Program-made: the position numbers and the translations under genes | Shown here: in pieces, positions 36,891-45,524 of the stretch | Numbering within the stretch: position 1 is the first letter of the stretch | How the letters are laid out: each line of letters starts with the position of its first letter | The notes under the pieces: model-generated | Told to the model about the DNA's origin: nothing | What the model saw: only the letters and a program-made list of their open reading frames with translations | Database searches by the model: none | Assembly (NCBI RefSeq): GCF_030680395.1 | Contig: NZ_JAUXVR010000011.1 | Location: 1 to 64,000, forward strand | From: Methylobacter sp. | GTDB lineage: Bacteria > Pseudomonadota > Gammaproteobacteria > Methylococcales > Methylomonadaceae | Reading direction: 5' to 3' | Length of the DNA: 64,000 nt

Positions 36891-38423
36891 TTATTCATAT
36901 AAATCCCAATGCTGCTTGCGACTCAACTCCAGACATAACCGCAGCTCTTGCTCCAACGCCCGGTCGGCACTCAAAAACGGGCTATGTTCGCGCAGTTGCC
37001 TGACGGTGTTTTGCAAAGCCGGACTTAACGCCTCCACATTACCCCGCAGCTCAACGCCCTGAACAACGGCAAGCAATACAGCCACGGCAACCTGTTCGGT
37101 TAATTCCAATATGCGGATGCAATCCCGGGCGGCGATGGTGCCCATACTGACTTTGTCCTGATTGTGACATTCGGTGGAGCGGGAAAACACGCTGGCGGGC
37201 ATGGTCAGTTTAAGGGCTTCTGCGGTCCAGGCCGATACGGCTATTTGCAAGGCCTTGAAGCCGTGGCTCAGCAAGGCTTGTTCGCCGGTAGCGCCGGAAA
37301 GGTTGGCAGGCAAACCCTGATTGAATTTGGGGTCCATCAACTGTGCCATTTGCCGATCCATTAAATCGGCCAGATTAGCTACAGCGGTTTTAAGAGAGTC
37401 CATCGCAAAGGCAATGTGTCCTCCATAAAAATGACCGCCATGCAGGACGTGTTCGCCTTCGGCATCAATAATGGGATTGTCGTTGGCGCTGTTTAATTCA
37501 TTTTCAATAAACTGCCGCAGCCAGGGCAATGAATCTTCCAGCACGCCGATGATATGCGGCGCGCAACGCAGGGAATAGCGATCCTGCAAGCGGGTATCGT
37601 GGCGCGGCGCACTGTGCCGCAACTGCAAATCCGAACGTATCCGCTCGGCGACGCGGTTTTGTCCGGGATGCGGCTTGACCGAAAACAGCTGCTCGTCAAA
37701 GTGGTAGGCATTACCGTTTAAGGCGACCGACGCCAGGCTGGTAATGCGCGTGATCAAGCGGGATAAATACTCGGCGCGTTGATAGGCCAAACAGGCGATG
37801 CCGGTCATGGCCGCCGTACCGTTCATAATCGCCAGACCTTCTTTGGGCTTTAAGGTTAGCGCTTCAATATTAAGCCCGGCAAAAACCGTTTGCGTGGCTT
37901 GACGCTCACCTTGATAAAACACGTCCCTCTCACCGGCCAGAACGGCTGCAACATAAGATAACGGGGTTAAATCGCCGCTGGCGCCGACCGAGCCTTCCTG
38001 CGGGATCATCGGCAAAATGTCCTGTTTTAATAATTCAGCCAGCTGTTGCAATAACCGGTAGCGGACGCCCGAATAACCGCGAGCCAAGCTGGTCAGGCGC
38101 GCCGCCAATATGGCCCGTGTTTGCCGGGCATCAAAATGATCGCCCAATCCGCAACCGTGGAAAGTATATAGCTGTCTGGGCAGTTGCTCGACCAGATGGA
38201 GCGGAATCGAGACCGTGCAGGACTCGCCGTAACCGGTCGTTACGCCGTAAACAAAGCCCTCTTCCTTTAACAAGGTATCGATAAAGCGTGCGCCTTTGTT
38301 GATGCGCTCAATAAATTTCGGCTGTCTGCCTAACTTCACCTGCGCTTGCTGGTTGGCAATTTGGCAAATGGCCTCAATGGTCAACGGTTGACCATCAAAA
38401 ACCACGGTATTTTTACTGTTCAT
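36891..38423 (-). CDS. MIO-type aromatic amino acid ammonia-lyase (HAL/TAL/PAL family)
   Basis: 510 residues from the ATG at 38423 (frame opens with TTG at 38438). The MIO cofactor triad Ala-Ser-Gly is at 148-150 in GSVGASGDLTPLS, and the catalytic Tyr59 lies in VYGVTTGYG. The enzyme removes ammonia from His, Tyr or Phe. The substrate loop reads YTFHGCG, with a Phe-His pair unlike the His-Leu of Rhodobacter TAL or Ser-His of histidase, so the substrate cannot be fixed. Position in the pigment operon argues for Tyr or Phe giving a (hydroxy)cinnamate starter, as in flexirubin-type clusters. No hut genes are near. It overlaps the acyltransferase gene by 11 bases. Confidence 0.88.
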   Translation of the reverse strand: MNSKNTVVFDGQPLTIEAICQIANQQAQVKLGRQPKFIERINKGARFIDTLLKEEGFVYGVTTGYGESCTVSIPLHLVEQLPRQLYTFHGCGLGDHFDARQTRAILAARLTSLARGYSGVRYRLLQQLAELLKQDILPMIPQEGSVGASGDLTPLSYVAAVLAGERDVFYQGERQATQTVFAGLNIEALTLKPKEGLAIMNGTAAMTGIACLAYQRAEYLSRLITRITSLASVALNGNAYHFDEQLFSVKPHPGQNRVAERIRSDLQLRHSAPRHDTRLQDRYSLRCAPHIIGVLEDSLPWLRQFIENELNSANDNPIIDAEGEHVLHGGHFYGGHIAFAMDSLKTAVANLADLMDRQMAQLMDPKFNQGLPANLSGATGEQALLSHGFKALQIAVSAWTAEALKLTMPASVFSRSTECHNQDKVSMGTIAARDCIRILELTEQVAVAVLLAVVQGVELRGNVEALSPALQNTVRQLREHSPFLSADRALEQELRLCLELSRKQHWDLYE

Positions 38424-39360
38424 CGCTTTCTTTATCAACCAAGTGCCAAAAATCGAAAAAATTAAACCACTGTAACGGTTCCATTAAGCAATAATGCTCC
38501 AGGCGCTGGGCATATCGCTGAATTGTTTGCTGTATGGCTTGTTCCCGGCTTTTTCTGGGGAGCGTTAAGCTATCGCTGAAATGCTCAAAATGGATCACCT
38601 GCCTGCCCTGTTGTTTCAAGCAAAACAAGGTGTAAACCGGACATTTAAGCAATGAGGCCAAAATAAACGGGCCCTGCGGAAACAACGCGTCCGCGCCCAG
38701 AAACCTGGCCCGGCTAACGCGCGGATTCCGACTGACCGAGGTTCTGTCGGCGGTAATAATGACCAACTCACCGTTATCGATTTTATCGCTCAGCATCATT
38801 GCGGTGGCGGCGCTAATGTCGGTCACCTGGATCAGGTTCAAGCCGCTGTTCTCATTGGTTTGCTTTAGCAAGCGATTGAATTTTTCTGCATGTTTGGTGT
38901 GTACCAATACGTTAATGCGAGGCGCATCATCCAGATCAGCAATCACGCGGCAAACTTCAAGATTGCCCAAATGCGAACCTAACAGGATTGCCCCCCTATC
39001 CGCCTTGACTTGAGCCAGCAATTCGTCGCGTCCTCTGTAGCTGACGTCTGCACACGACAATGCACCCGACCAGGCCGCCAGTTTGTCGATAATGGCATTG
39101 GCGAAGCTGATGAAGTGCCGATAGCTGTCCCGAAGATTTCCGTTTAAGTGTGATGCAGGCAAAAGCTTCGCAACGCGCTTGAGATAAGCCTGACTGGCCT
39201 CCCTGCCCGGCTTGTTCACCAGCCAGTAATAACTCACGACCGGATATAAGAACCACTGCAACACGGTTCGCCCAAGCAGCAGGTAAACGCGCAGCAAGAA
39301 ACGCATGCCCCAAATCATGCTCCATTCGCCCACTTCCGACCAATGCGAAGATTTTTTCAT
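38413..39360 (-). CDS. LpxL/HtrB-like lipid acyltransferase of the aryl polyene operon
   Basis: 315 residues with a membrane-proximal N-terminus and the acyltransferase core: GSHLGNLEV (HxxxxD/E-type motif, about 122-130) and a later TADRTSVSRNPR segment as in LpxL-type enzymes. It probably transfers the aryl polyene acyl chain to a lipid. In enterobacterial clusters ApeJ joins a glycosyltransferase and an acyltransferase in one protein; here they are two genes joined by a TAATG junction. The stop lies inside the start of the ammonia-lyase gene. Confidence 0.85.
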   Translation of the reverse strand: MKKSSHWSEVGEWSMIWGMRFLLRVYLLLGRTVLQWFLYPVVSYYWLVNKPGREASQAYLKRVAKLLPASHLNGNLRDSYRHFISFANAIIDKLAAWSGALSCADVSYRGRDELLAQVKADRGAILLGSHLGNLEVCRVIADLDDAPRINVLVHTKHAEKFNRLLKQTNENSGLNLIQVTDISAATAMMLSDKIDNGELVIITADRTSVSRNPRVSRARFLGADALFPQGPFILASLLKCPVYTLFCLKQQGRQVIHFEHFSDSLTLPRKSREQAIQQTIQRYAQRLEHYCLMEPLQWFNFFDFWHLVDKESDEQ

Positions 39361-40091
39361 TATCGATGCCTGCTCAGCAATTGCGGGATGCGCGGCAACA
39401 TCCCAAAAAACAGCTTGGCATGGGTTTTCGAAATCATGAGGTTATCCCGCCACAACTTGAAATGCGACACGCCGTCGTAAGGATATTGCACCGCAGTCGG
39501 TATATTGATCACCTCCACGCCCTGCCAGTACAGGCGCACCAGGATATCGATGTCAAAATCCATGCCTTTCGCTATGTCTGTGTCATCGGATAATTCCGTC
39601 ACCGCGTTCAAGGGATACCAGCGGAAACCGCACATGCTGTCCGCAATCGCAAAGGATAAGGTGTTGATCCATACCCACATATTGGCAATATTCCGACCGT
39701 AAACCCGGCTTTTCGGCGCTGTTTTATCAAACTGCGGTTGACCCAGAATCAGCGTTTCAGGATGTTGTCTGCCCGCCTCAAGAAACACAGGAATGTCGTT
39801 AACGTCGTGCTGCCCATCGGCATCGATCTGAATCGCGTGGCTAAATCCCATAGCCTTTACTACCTTAAAACCATCCAGCACGGCAGCGCCTTTGCCGCCA
39901 TTTTCCGAACGATGGATTAACGTGAGCCAATCGGACTCCTGTTTGACGCAGTCTGTCAGAATTTGGGTGCAAAGCGCCGAACTGCCGTCATTAACCAGAA
40001 AAGTCGGAATGTCGAAGCTTTTTAATTTGGCAAGCACATGGGAAATCGCGGCTTCGTGGTTGTAAACGGGAATTATGATGCAGGTTTTCAT
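39360..40091 (-). CDS. Family 2 glycosyltransferase of the aryl polyene operon
   Basis: 243 residues, GT-A fold: IIPVYNHEAAI at the N-terminus, FLVNDGSS (about 31-38) and IQIDADGQHDV (about 88-98) with the DxD metal site. It resembles dolichyl-phosphate mannose synthase-like GT2 enzymes. It may glycosylate the lipid carrier of the pigment. It corresponds to the glycosyltransferase half of ApeJ. It starts in the apeH stop (ATGA) and ends by TAATG in the acyltransferase gene, so all three are co-translated. Confidence 0.88.
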   Translation of the reverse strand: MKTCIIIPVYNHEAAISHVLAKLKSFDIPTFLVNDGSSALCTQILTDCVKQESDWLTLIHRSENGGKGAAVLDGFKVVKAMGFSHAIQIDADGQHDVNDIPVFLEAGRQHPETLILGQPQFDKTAPKSRVYGRNIANMWVWINTLSFAIADSMCGFRWYPLNAVTELSDDTDIAKGMDFDIDILVRLYWQGVEVINIPTAVQYPYDGVSHFKLWRDNLMISKTHAKLFFGMLPRIPQLLSRHR

Positions 40092-41809
40092 ACCTTGCTC
40101 CCGTAAATCATGCGCCCTGAACTATGTGCGCCGCGCTCTGAGCTGAAATTAAAATACAGTTTTCCCATTGCTGCTTTCCAGTCGAGAGTCAGCGTTAATT
40201 CATCGTCGGGCTGTATAATCCGGGTAAATTTAACAACTTCCATCTGTGAAAACGGCTTATCGATAATAAAAAACAGTTTGCCGAAATGTTCCACCCAAGC
40301 CAGTTGCACTACGCCCGGCAAAACCGGGTAATCGGCAAAATGGTCGGGGAAATACAGCAAATCTTCGGGCACTCTAAGACCCAGCCGGGCACTGTCGGAA
40401 GCGACATCCAGACTCAGCACTTGAGGCAATTTCCGGCTATCAAAATCCAACAGGCTTTTTAACAGCGGCTGCCTGATTTTGCCCTGAGTCGTTAGCGGCA
40501 TAGCGTTTACAAACAACCACTTTCTGGGTAACACCACTGCCTCAAACCATTGCCCAAGAGTTTTGCGCAATTGCCTGATTAGCCGGTTTCTGCCTTGGAT
40601 TTTCAATTGCGTCACTCCCTGTTGGCTTAACACAATGACCGCCGCGACGACATCCCTGCCTTTGGCTATCACCAGTGCGTGAGCATCATCTATCCACGGC
40701 TCGCTTATCAAGTGCTGCTCCAGCTCAACCAATGACAGACGTTTTTCTTCGATTTTGACGATGCGATCCGAACGTCCATGCAGCATAAACCGGCCATCGT
40801 CCAGCCGGGTGATTTGGTCGTCCAGTTGAATCCCCCCCTTAGAAAAATCGGGGCTAGGGAGAATTTCCAAATAAGGCGAATGCAGCAACCACTTATCATC
40901 AATACAGCTTAACCTCATGCCGGAAAATAACGTCCAAGCGGCCGTTATAGATTGTCGCCTCCAAGCGATACCGCCGGTCTCGGAGCTGCCGTAGATTTCA
41001 ATCACCGCCTGTCCGCCATCGGTCAATATCTGTTGTGCCGCGTTCTCCGGCAACGCGCCGCCGGAACTAAAAACCGCCTTTAACCCGGCAATACCGTCCC
41101 AAGGCGACTGCTGATCCAAGCGCTTTAAATGCGCGGGACTGGCAACCCAGTAAGCCGATCCGTGTTGAATGGCATTAACCAGCGTTTCAGGATTGAGATA
41201 AGCCTGACTATGAAAACACCGTCCTGCCGACAACGGCCAAAGCACGCGAAACAGCAAGCCATAGATATGCTGATGACTGACCGTCGCCAACGCCGCCGCA
41301 TCACCCAGTTGCTCGCCCCAGTGTTTTTCGAGCGTGGCGATTTCAAGCTGGAACTGGTTAAGGCATTTGGCTATCGGCTTGGCCTGCCCCGTAGAACCGG
41401 AGGTAAAAATAACCAGTTGCGTGTGCAAAGGATTTAACGGCGATAAAGACCGGCTGGAACACTCCGATGCCTGCAAACAGTCATCGAAACACTCGCCGTT
41501 TTTCCAATCGCCCAGCAACTGGCAGTCTGGTGCTAATTGCTCAGCGGTGCCGGGGCAATTATTGCCGGGTATCCAGACTTGTTTACCGGCATGCAGCAAC
41601 GCAAACAACAGCACGGCAAACGGATAAGCGTCTTCAGTATACAAAGCGTAGTGCTGAAACGGTTGCGCTTGCAGTTTATCGGCCCAAAATTTAACCGTGT
41701 CTGCAAATTGCCCTGCCGAATAATACTGCCCGGCATGATAGGCAATTGGCGTATCGACCGGCCTTTGGGCAGCCAAACAATGGGACAACGGCAACAGCTT
41801 ATCTGACAT
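40088..41809 (-). CDS. apeH: Aryl acyl-ACP/CoA ligase fused to hotdog dehydratase (ApeH-ApeI)
   Basis: 573 residues. The N-terminal AMP-forming ligase domain has the P-loop-like FTSGSTGQAKP (about 134-144), the EIYGSSETGG core (about 270-280) and LHGRSDRIVKIEEKRL. The C-terminal 110 residues (from about 460) carry a FabA/Z-like dehydratase pattern (FPDHFADYPVLPGVVQLAW). By analogy with ApeH it activates the aryl starter acid and loads it on ACP, while the tail acts as the ApeI dehydratase. A short stretch at residues about 316-325 (SPDFSKGGIQ) is encoded by repeat-like CCCC...GGGG DNA (40831-40853). The start overlaps the apeG end. Confidence 0.87.
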   Translation of the reverse strand: MSDKLLPLSHCLAAQRPVDTPIAYHAGQYYSAGQFADTVKFWADKLQAQPFQHYALYTEDAYPFAVLLFALLHAGKQVWIPGNNCPGTAEQLAPDCQLLGDWKNGECFDDCLQASECSSRSLSPLNPLHTQLVIFTSGSTGQAKPIAKCLNQFQLEIATLEKHWGEQLGDAAALATVSHQHIYGLLFRVLWPLSAGRCFHSQAYLNPETLVNAIQHGSAYWVASPAHLKRLDQQSPWDGIAGLKAVFSSGGALPENAAQQILTDGGQAVIEIYGSSETGGIAWRRQSITAAWTLFSGMRLSCIDDKWLLHSPYLEILPSPDFSKGGIQLDDQITRLDDGRFMLHGRSDRIVKIEEKRLSLVELEQHLISEPWIDDAHALVIAKGRDVVAAVIVLSQQGVTQLKIQGRNRLIRQLRKTLGQWFEAVVLPRKWLFVNAMPLTTQGKIRQPLLKSLLDFDSRKLPQVLSLDVASDSARLGLRVPEDLLYFPDHFADYPVLPGVVQLAWVEHFGKLFFIIDKPFSQMEVVKFTRIIQPDDELTLTLDWKAAMGKLYFNFSSERGAHSSGRMIYGSKV

Positions 41810-42359
41810 GCTTCTGGGTTCTCATCCTGATCAGATATTCGGCGGCGAATAAAACGCCCATCAGCACATAAGCGATCAGGCCATTGTATAAACTCCAGAC
41901 TTCCAGGCTGCACCAAAAGGCCGTTACCCATGCCAGAGTGCCATTAACGATAAAAAAGCCGCACCAGACTTGAGTCACACGGCGGGTATAAATGACGCCT
42001 TCCGGCGGTAAATCAGGATGCTGTAAACGGGCCAGACGTTCAATCAAGCTGGGTGGAAAAAACAGGCTCCAGCCGAAAATAAGCAGCATCAAACCATTAA
42101 CCAGAATCGGGTAAAACAGCAAAGTGCCTAATTGGTTGCTCCACATCGCAAACAGGCAATAGCCGATACCTGCAATCAATAGCGGGGTACTCCAGTGTTT
42201 AATGGAATAACTGGCCGCCAGTCTGACCAGCAGCAACCCAATCAATAGGCCGGCTATTTTCCAGGGCTCAAAATAGTCTCTGCCGAAAAAAACCGCCAGC
42301 GGGTATAACAGCGTCGATAAACCCATCACACCACTTACAAACAACCGCATATCAGTCAT
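41799..42359 (-). CDS. apeG: Polytopic membrane protein, COG4648-like (ApeG)
   Basis: 186 residues from the ATG at 42359, which overlaps the apeF stop (AATGACTGA). About five or six hydrophobic helices are seen (for example LFVSGVMGLSTLLYPLAVFF and YPILVNGLMLLIFGWSLFF). A membrane protein of this type is found at the same place in other APE clusters; its biochemical role is unknown. The frame extends to 42395, but the overlap with the ACP gene makes the later start more likely. Confidence 0.83.
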   Translation of the reverse strand: MTDMRLFVSGVMGLSTLLYPLAVFFGRDYFEPWKIAGLLIGLLLVRLAASYSIKHWSTPLLIAGIGYCLFAMWSNQLGTLLFYPILVNGLMLLIFGWSLFFPPSLIERLARLQHPDLPPEGVIYTRRVTQVWCGFFIVNGTLAWVTAFWCSLEVWSLYNGLIAYVLMGVLFAAEYLIRMRTQKHVR

Positions 42360-42603
42360 TAAGCATCTTATAAACCGCCTCGACCACATCGCCAATGGTG
42401 CGGGCGGTTTTGAAATCTTCGGCTTTGATCGATTTACCGGTCATTTCTTTAAGCCTGACTATCATGTCCACCGCATCGATACTGTCGAAATCCAGGTCGT
42501 CGTACAGCCGCGCTTCCAAAGTAATCGCCTGCTCGTCCATCTCAAACATCTCGACCATAATCTCCTTGATGGCCGTTAAAATTTCTTCGCGCTCTTTTAT
42601 CAT
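42352..42603 (-). CDS. apeF: Acyl carrier protein (ApeF)
   Basis: 83 residues. The phosphopantetheine-bearing serine is in DLDFDSIDAVD (about 38). GAGG lies five bases before the ATG at 42603; the frame also opens at 42630 inside the preceding ACP gene. One of two tandem, dissimilar ACPs; in the E. coli system ApeE and ApeF carry starter and growing chain. Confidence 0.9.
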   Translation of the reverse strand: MIKEREEILTAIKEIMVEMFEMDEQAITLEARLYDDLDFDSIDAVDMIVRLKEMTGKSIKAEDFKTARTIGDVVEAVYKMLND

Positions 42604-42610
42604 AATCGCC

Positions 42611-42859
42611 TCAACCGCGCGCGGCTTCAATGTATTCAGCCAACGTTGAAACCGAGGAGAAAATCTTCACCACGTCCTCTTTTTCAGCATCAATCTTTAC
42701 GTTGTATTTTTTGCGAATCGCCAAGCCCAATTCCAGGGCATCGATGGAATCCAGCCCCAAACCGTCATTAAACAACGGTGCCTGACTGTCTATATCCGCC
42801 ACGCTGATGTCTTCCAGATCCAGCGTATCAATAATGAGTTGTTTTAATTCATTTTCCAT
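42611..42859 (-). CDS. apeE: Acyl carrier protein (ApeE)
   Basis: 82 residues with the modification serine in DGLGLDSIDALEL (about 37). The sequence clearly differs from the next ACP (ApeF), which suggests different partners. It is five bases after the acyltransferase gene, within the operon. Confidence 0.9.
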   Translation of the reverse strand: MENELKQLIIDTLDLEDISVADIDSQAPLFNDGLGLDSIDALELGLAIRKKYNVKIDAEKEDVVKIFSSVSTLAEYIEAARG

Positions 42860-42864
42860 CGTGC

Positions 42865-43641
42865 TTATAAAGCTCTCTCTTGAGTGAAATAATCTTGCAA
42901 ATATTGTGTAAAGCGGCGTACGCCTATCGATCCTGGACTGATTTCGGCAAACTCATCCAGCGCAATATCGTCGCCGACGCGCATAGTCAGGTGAAAGCGG
43001 CGCTCGGGGATTTCATACCACCGCTCGGTTTTGGTTAAGGTGCTGGGATAACAGGTCAGTGTCACTGGCGTCACAATAGCATTCGCCTGCAAGGCAATGG
43101 CTGCCGCGCCGCGTTGAAAATGATACGGCTTGCCCGGTATTGACCGGGTTCCTTCAGGAAAAATAATCATCGATCCGCCCGAGCGCAACCAGGCAACGCA
43201 CTCGGCTATCATGTGCTCGGGATCGCCGTTGCTGATATATCCCGCATTGAGTATGGGGCCGCGCATGAACGGGTTATGCCATAGCTTGGCTTTGACAATA
43301 CAACTGACCTGTTTGATTTGGCTGATCAAAAAAACAATGTCGACCAGCGTTGGATGATTGGCGATGATCAACTGCCCTGGGCGGTTAAGCTTGTCCAGAC
43401 CCACGATTTCGTAAGTCATCACCCCAAGCCTGTGCATCAAGCCGATGAAGACATAAAAGCTGTAACTCACCGTTTTTTGTCCACGACCGATCTTTTGACG
43501 CCGATTGCCGGGCAACAGCGACAACACCGGAAACACGAATGCCCACAGCAATAAGCCGCCGACGCCAAAGCTTAAAAAGCTCAATCCTGTTGCCAGAAGA
43601 CGCCAGCCATAGCCTAATTTTGTCGCTATTTTTTGTGCCAT
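42865..43641 (-). CDS. apeD: PlsC-like 1-acylglycerol-phosphate acyltransferase family protein (ApeD position)
   Basis: 258 residues. An N-terminal hydrophobic segment (about 15-45) anchors it to the membrane. The acyltransferase signature is NHPTLVD (about 94-100, HxxxxD) and FPEGTRS (about 160). It transfers acyl chains to a lipid or lipid-like acceptor; operon context suggests building of the lipid anchor for the aryl polyene. The start overlaps the apeC stop by 16 bases. Confidence 0.85.
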   Translation of the reverse strand: MAQKIATKLGYGWRLLATGLSFLSFGVGGLLLWAFVFPVLSLLPGNRRQKIGRGQKTVSYSFYVFIGLMHRLGVMTYEIVGLDKLNRPGQLIIANHPTLVDIVFLISQIKQVSCIVKAKLWHNPFMRGPILNAGYISNGDPEHMIAECVAWLRSGGSMIIFPEGTRSIPGKPYHFQRGAAAIALQANAIVTPVTLTCYPSTLTKTERWYEIPERRFHLTMRVGDDIALDEFAEISPGSIGVRRFTQYLQDYFTQERAL

Positions 43642-44363
43642 TCCCAGCTATGTCTATGATTGCCCAGCACCAACGTTTCATCGTCGGCAACAAGAAATTT
43701 TATGAAAGAGAGTATCTGCAAAGCCTGCTCGCCATCGTCGCGATGCGCGGGTGATCTGTTAAATTGCAACGGCAAGCCACTGCCAGTTAAAGAAACTTTT
43801 AAAGCCAATGCACAAATGGCAGGCGCATTAAGCGCAAACGGTAACGACGGGTAAAAATCCGATAGCGGTTCATCATACATCACTATCAGTACTTCGTTAT
43901 GGTGTTCCTGCAAAAGCCCCAGCGCTTCAATAAACGCCGGAGCAATACCGTCCTGGCCCGGCGCAACCACGGTAATTTCCTGATGATTGGCATAGGCGAT
44001 GGAAAACAATCCCGCTATGGCGTTATGAACTGACAAACTAAAGGCTGTCGGCGAAACTTCGTCACCTTTTTGCATGCTTTTGAGCATCTCCAATGACTTA
44101 TTCACTTCGCCATGGGCGGAGCTAAAAACAATGGGCAATGACTTATCGCTGTCAATACAACCGTTCGCGGCATTAAAAACCGCCCTGGCTAATGGGCTTA
44201 ATCTACGTTGCAGCACCTTGGGCACCGCAGCCGGTAGGGCCGCTTTTTCCTGTTGGGCAAAAGTCTGATGGTCATGCCACTTTCGCCAATCTTCGTGACA
44301 GCTCATTCCGGGTGCCCAAGCGTTCCAGCTTCGCAGTACAAAATCAACCGTCATGATATCCAT
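43626..44363 (-). CDS. apeC: Chain-length factor-like ketosynthase subunit (ApeC)
   Basis: 245 residues, matching the N-terminal half of a ketosynthase. The region where ketosynthases have the active-site cysteine reads FSLSVHNAIAGLFSI, without cysteine, as known for ApeC. In the published aryl polyene PKS, ApeC forms a heterodimer with ApeO and acts as a chain-length factor. It is the first gene of the operon; the start may be the ATG at 44363 or 44354 (MTVDF). The promoter must lie in the 118 bp between it and modE, but no strong boxes were seen. Confidence 0.85.
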   Translation of the reverse strand: MDIMTVDFVLRSWNAWAPGMSCHEDWRKWHDHQTFAQQEKAALPAAVPKVLQRRLSPLARAVFNAANGCIDSDKSLPIVFSSAHGEVNKSLEMLKSMQKGDEVSPTAFSLSVHNAIAGLFSIAYANHQEITVVAPGQDGIAPAFIEALGLLQEHHNEVLIVMYDEPLSDFYPSLPFALNAPAICALALKVSLTGSGLPLQFNRSPAHRDDGEQALQILSFIKFLVADDETLVLGNHRHSWEWHKK

Positions 44364-44481
44364 CCGCTTGAACGGTTACACTGGACGGAGAATAAAAAAT
44401 CAAAACCCCTTGAATTCATAAAATAAATGCAATTCCTCGCAGACTTGAGAATGCCGGTTGTTGAAGACAAATTTGCAGCTG

Positions 44482-45303
44482 TCAAAGTATCGGCATGACG
44501 CCCACAACCGGTACGTTGCTTTTAAATATCGCCCATACAGCCATACCGGGCATCAAAGCCAAACTTTGTGCGCTTTGCTGCGTAATCATGGCGACCAGCG
44601 TTTCGCCGCCGGGTAGCAAAACGATCACCTCCGCATTCACCTCATCCTGTTGGACGCGAATCACGCTACAGGACAGACGGTTGCGAGCCGTAAACCGATT
44701 GGGATCGGAATCGATTGTTAGCGTTATGTCGGCACTGTTGATCAACAATACCGCATCGGCACCGACCTGTAAGCCAAGGTCGCGGAGCGACGTCAAGGTT
44801 ACGGAGGTAATAACCTGTTCGCCCCCTTTCAATTTCACGATAACTTCGGCATTCACCGCACCGGCTTGAATCGCGGTAATACTGCCAAAAATCTGATTAC
44901 GGGCGCTGGTTTTAACTACCAGACGCTGCAACAGCAAAACCGTATCGGGATCATCGGCGAGACTGCGGTTGAGTTGATCAAGAAACTGTTGATGCTGTTG
45001 TTCCAGGCGGGTAAACAGCGCCAGTAAAGAGCGTCCTGCTTCGGTTAAACAGGTGCCGCCGCCTTTGCTGCCGCCCGTGGCGGTGCTGACTAATGTTTTC
45101 GGGGCCCCATTATTGGCTCTTTCGATGATCTGCCAAGCGCCTTTATAACTCAAACCCACCTGCTTGGCGGCCTGATTGATTGAGCCGCTTTGATCTATCG
45201 CCCTTAGCAAGCCGATCATGCGGCTATCCAGCATGTCGGCCAGCCGCAATTCACCCTTGATCCAGGTCGGCGCGGCGTTGTCGCTAGTAATGGTTTGGGA
45301 CAT
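44482..45303 (-). CDS. modE: Molybdate-responsive transcriptional regulator ModE
   Basis: 273 residues. The N-terminal winged helix (about 15-115; SINQAAKQVGLSYKGAWQ is the recognition helix region, followed by GGSKGGGTCLTEAG) is followed by two TOBE domains (about 135-200 and 207-270), each with a SARNQ or TARNR start. Molybdate binding lets ModE block mod transcription and sometimes act elsewhere. It is divergent from the porin-modABC-mop group, with a matching operator at 45399. Confidence 0.94.
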   Translation of the reverse strand: MSQTITSDNAAPTWIKGELRLADMLDSRMIGLLRAIDQSGSINQAAKQVGLSYKGAWQIIERANNGAPKTLVSTATGGSKGGGTCLTEAGRSLLALFTRLEQQHQQFLDQLNRSLADDPDTVLLLQRLVVKTSARNQIFGSITAIQAGAVNAEVIVKLKGGEQVITSVTLTSLRDLGLQVGADAVLLINSADITLTIDSDPNRFTARNRLSCSVIRVQQDEVNAEVIVLLPGGETLVAMITQQSAQSLALMPGMAVWAIFKSNVPVVGVMPIL

Positions 45304-45398
45304 AAATCAACGAGGGATGAATAACCTGCTTTGCAGGAAGATTGGATCTTGTTAGGACAGACATTATTTTATATGAAGAAACAGCCTGTTTCCATAAT

Positions 45399-45422
45399 CG
45401 TTATTTACTTTTGTACATAACG
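45399..45422. promoter_or_regulatory. ModE operator
   Basis: CGTTAT, 12 bases ending in TAC, then ATAACG: an inverted repeat with the same half-sites and spacing as the E. coli modA operator as I remember it. It lies 96 bases before modE and 103 before the porin gene, so it can control both. Confidence 0.85.
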
Positions 45423-45524
45423 AATTAAACTAAAGCCGTGCCTTATTCCAATCTTTCCGGATAAGTTCTGCCCGCATCGACGAATTGACGGAGATGTAAA
45501 TTTCATAAATACAATTATAGGCCA

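Noticed and set aside
36891-38423. Histidine ammonia-lyase of histidine degradation (hutH)
   Set aside because: No other hut gene nearby and the gene is translationally coupled inside the pigment operon; histidine use is not excluded biochemically.
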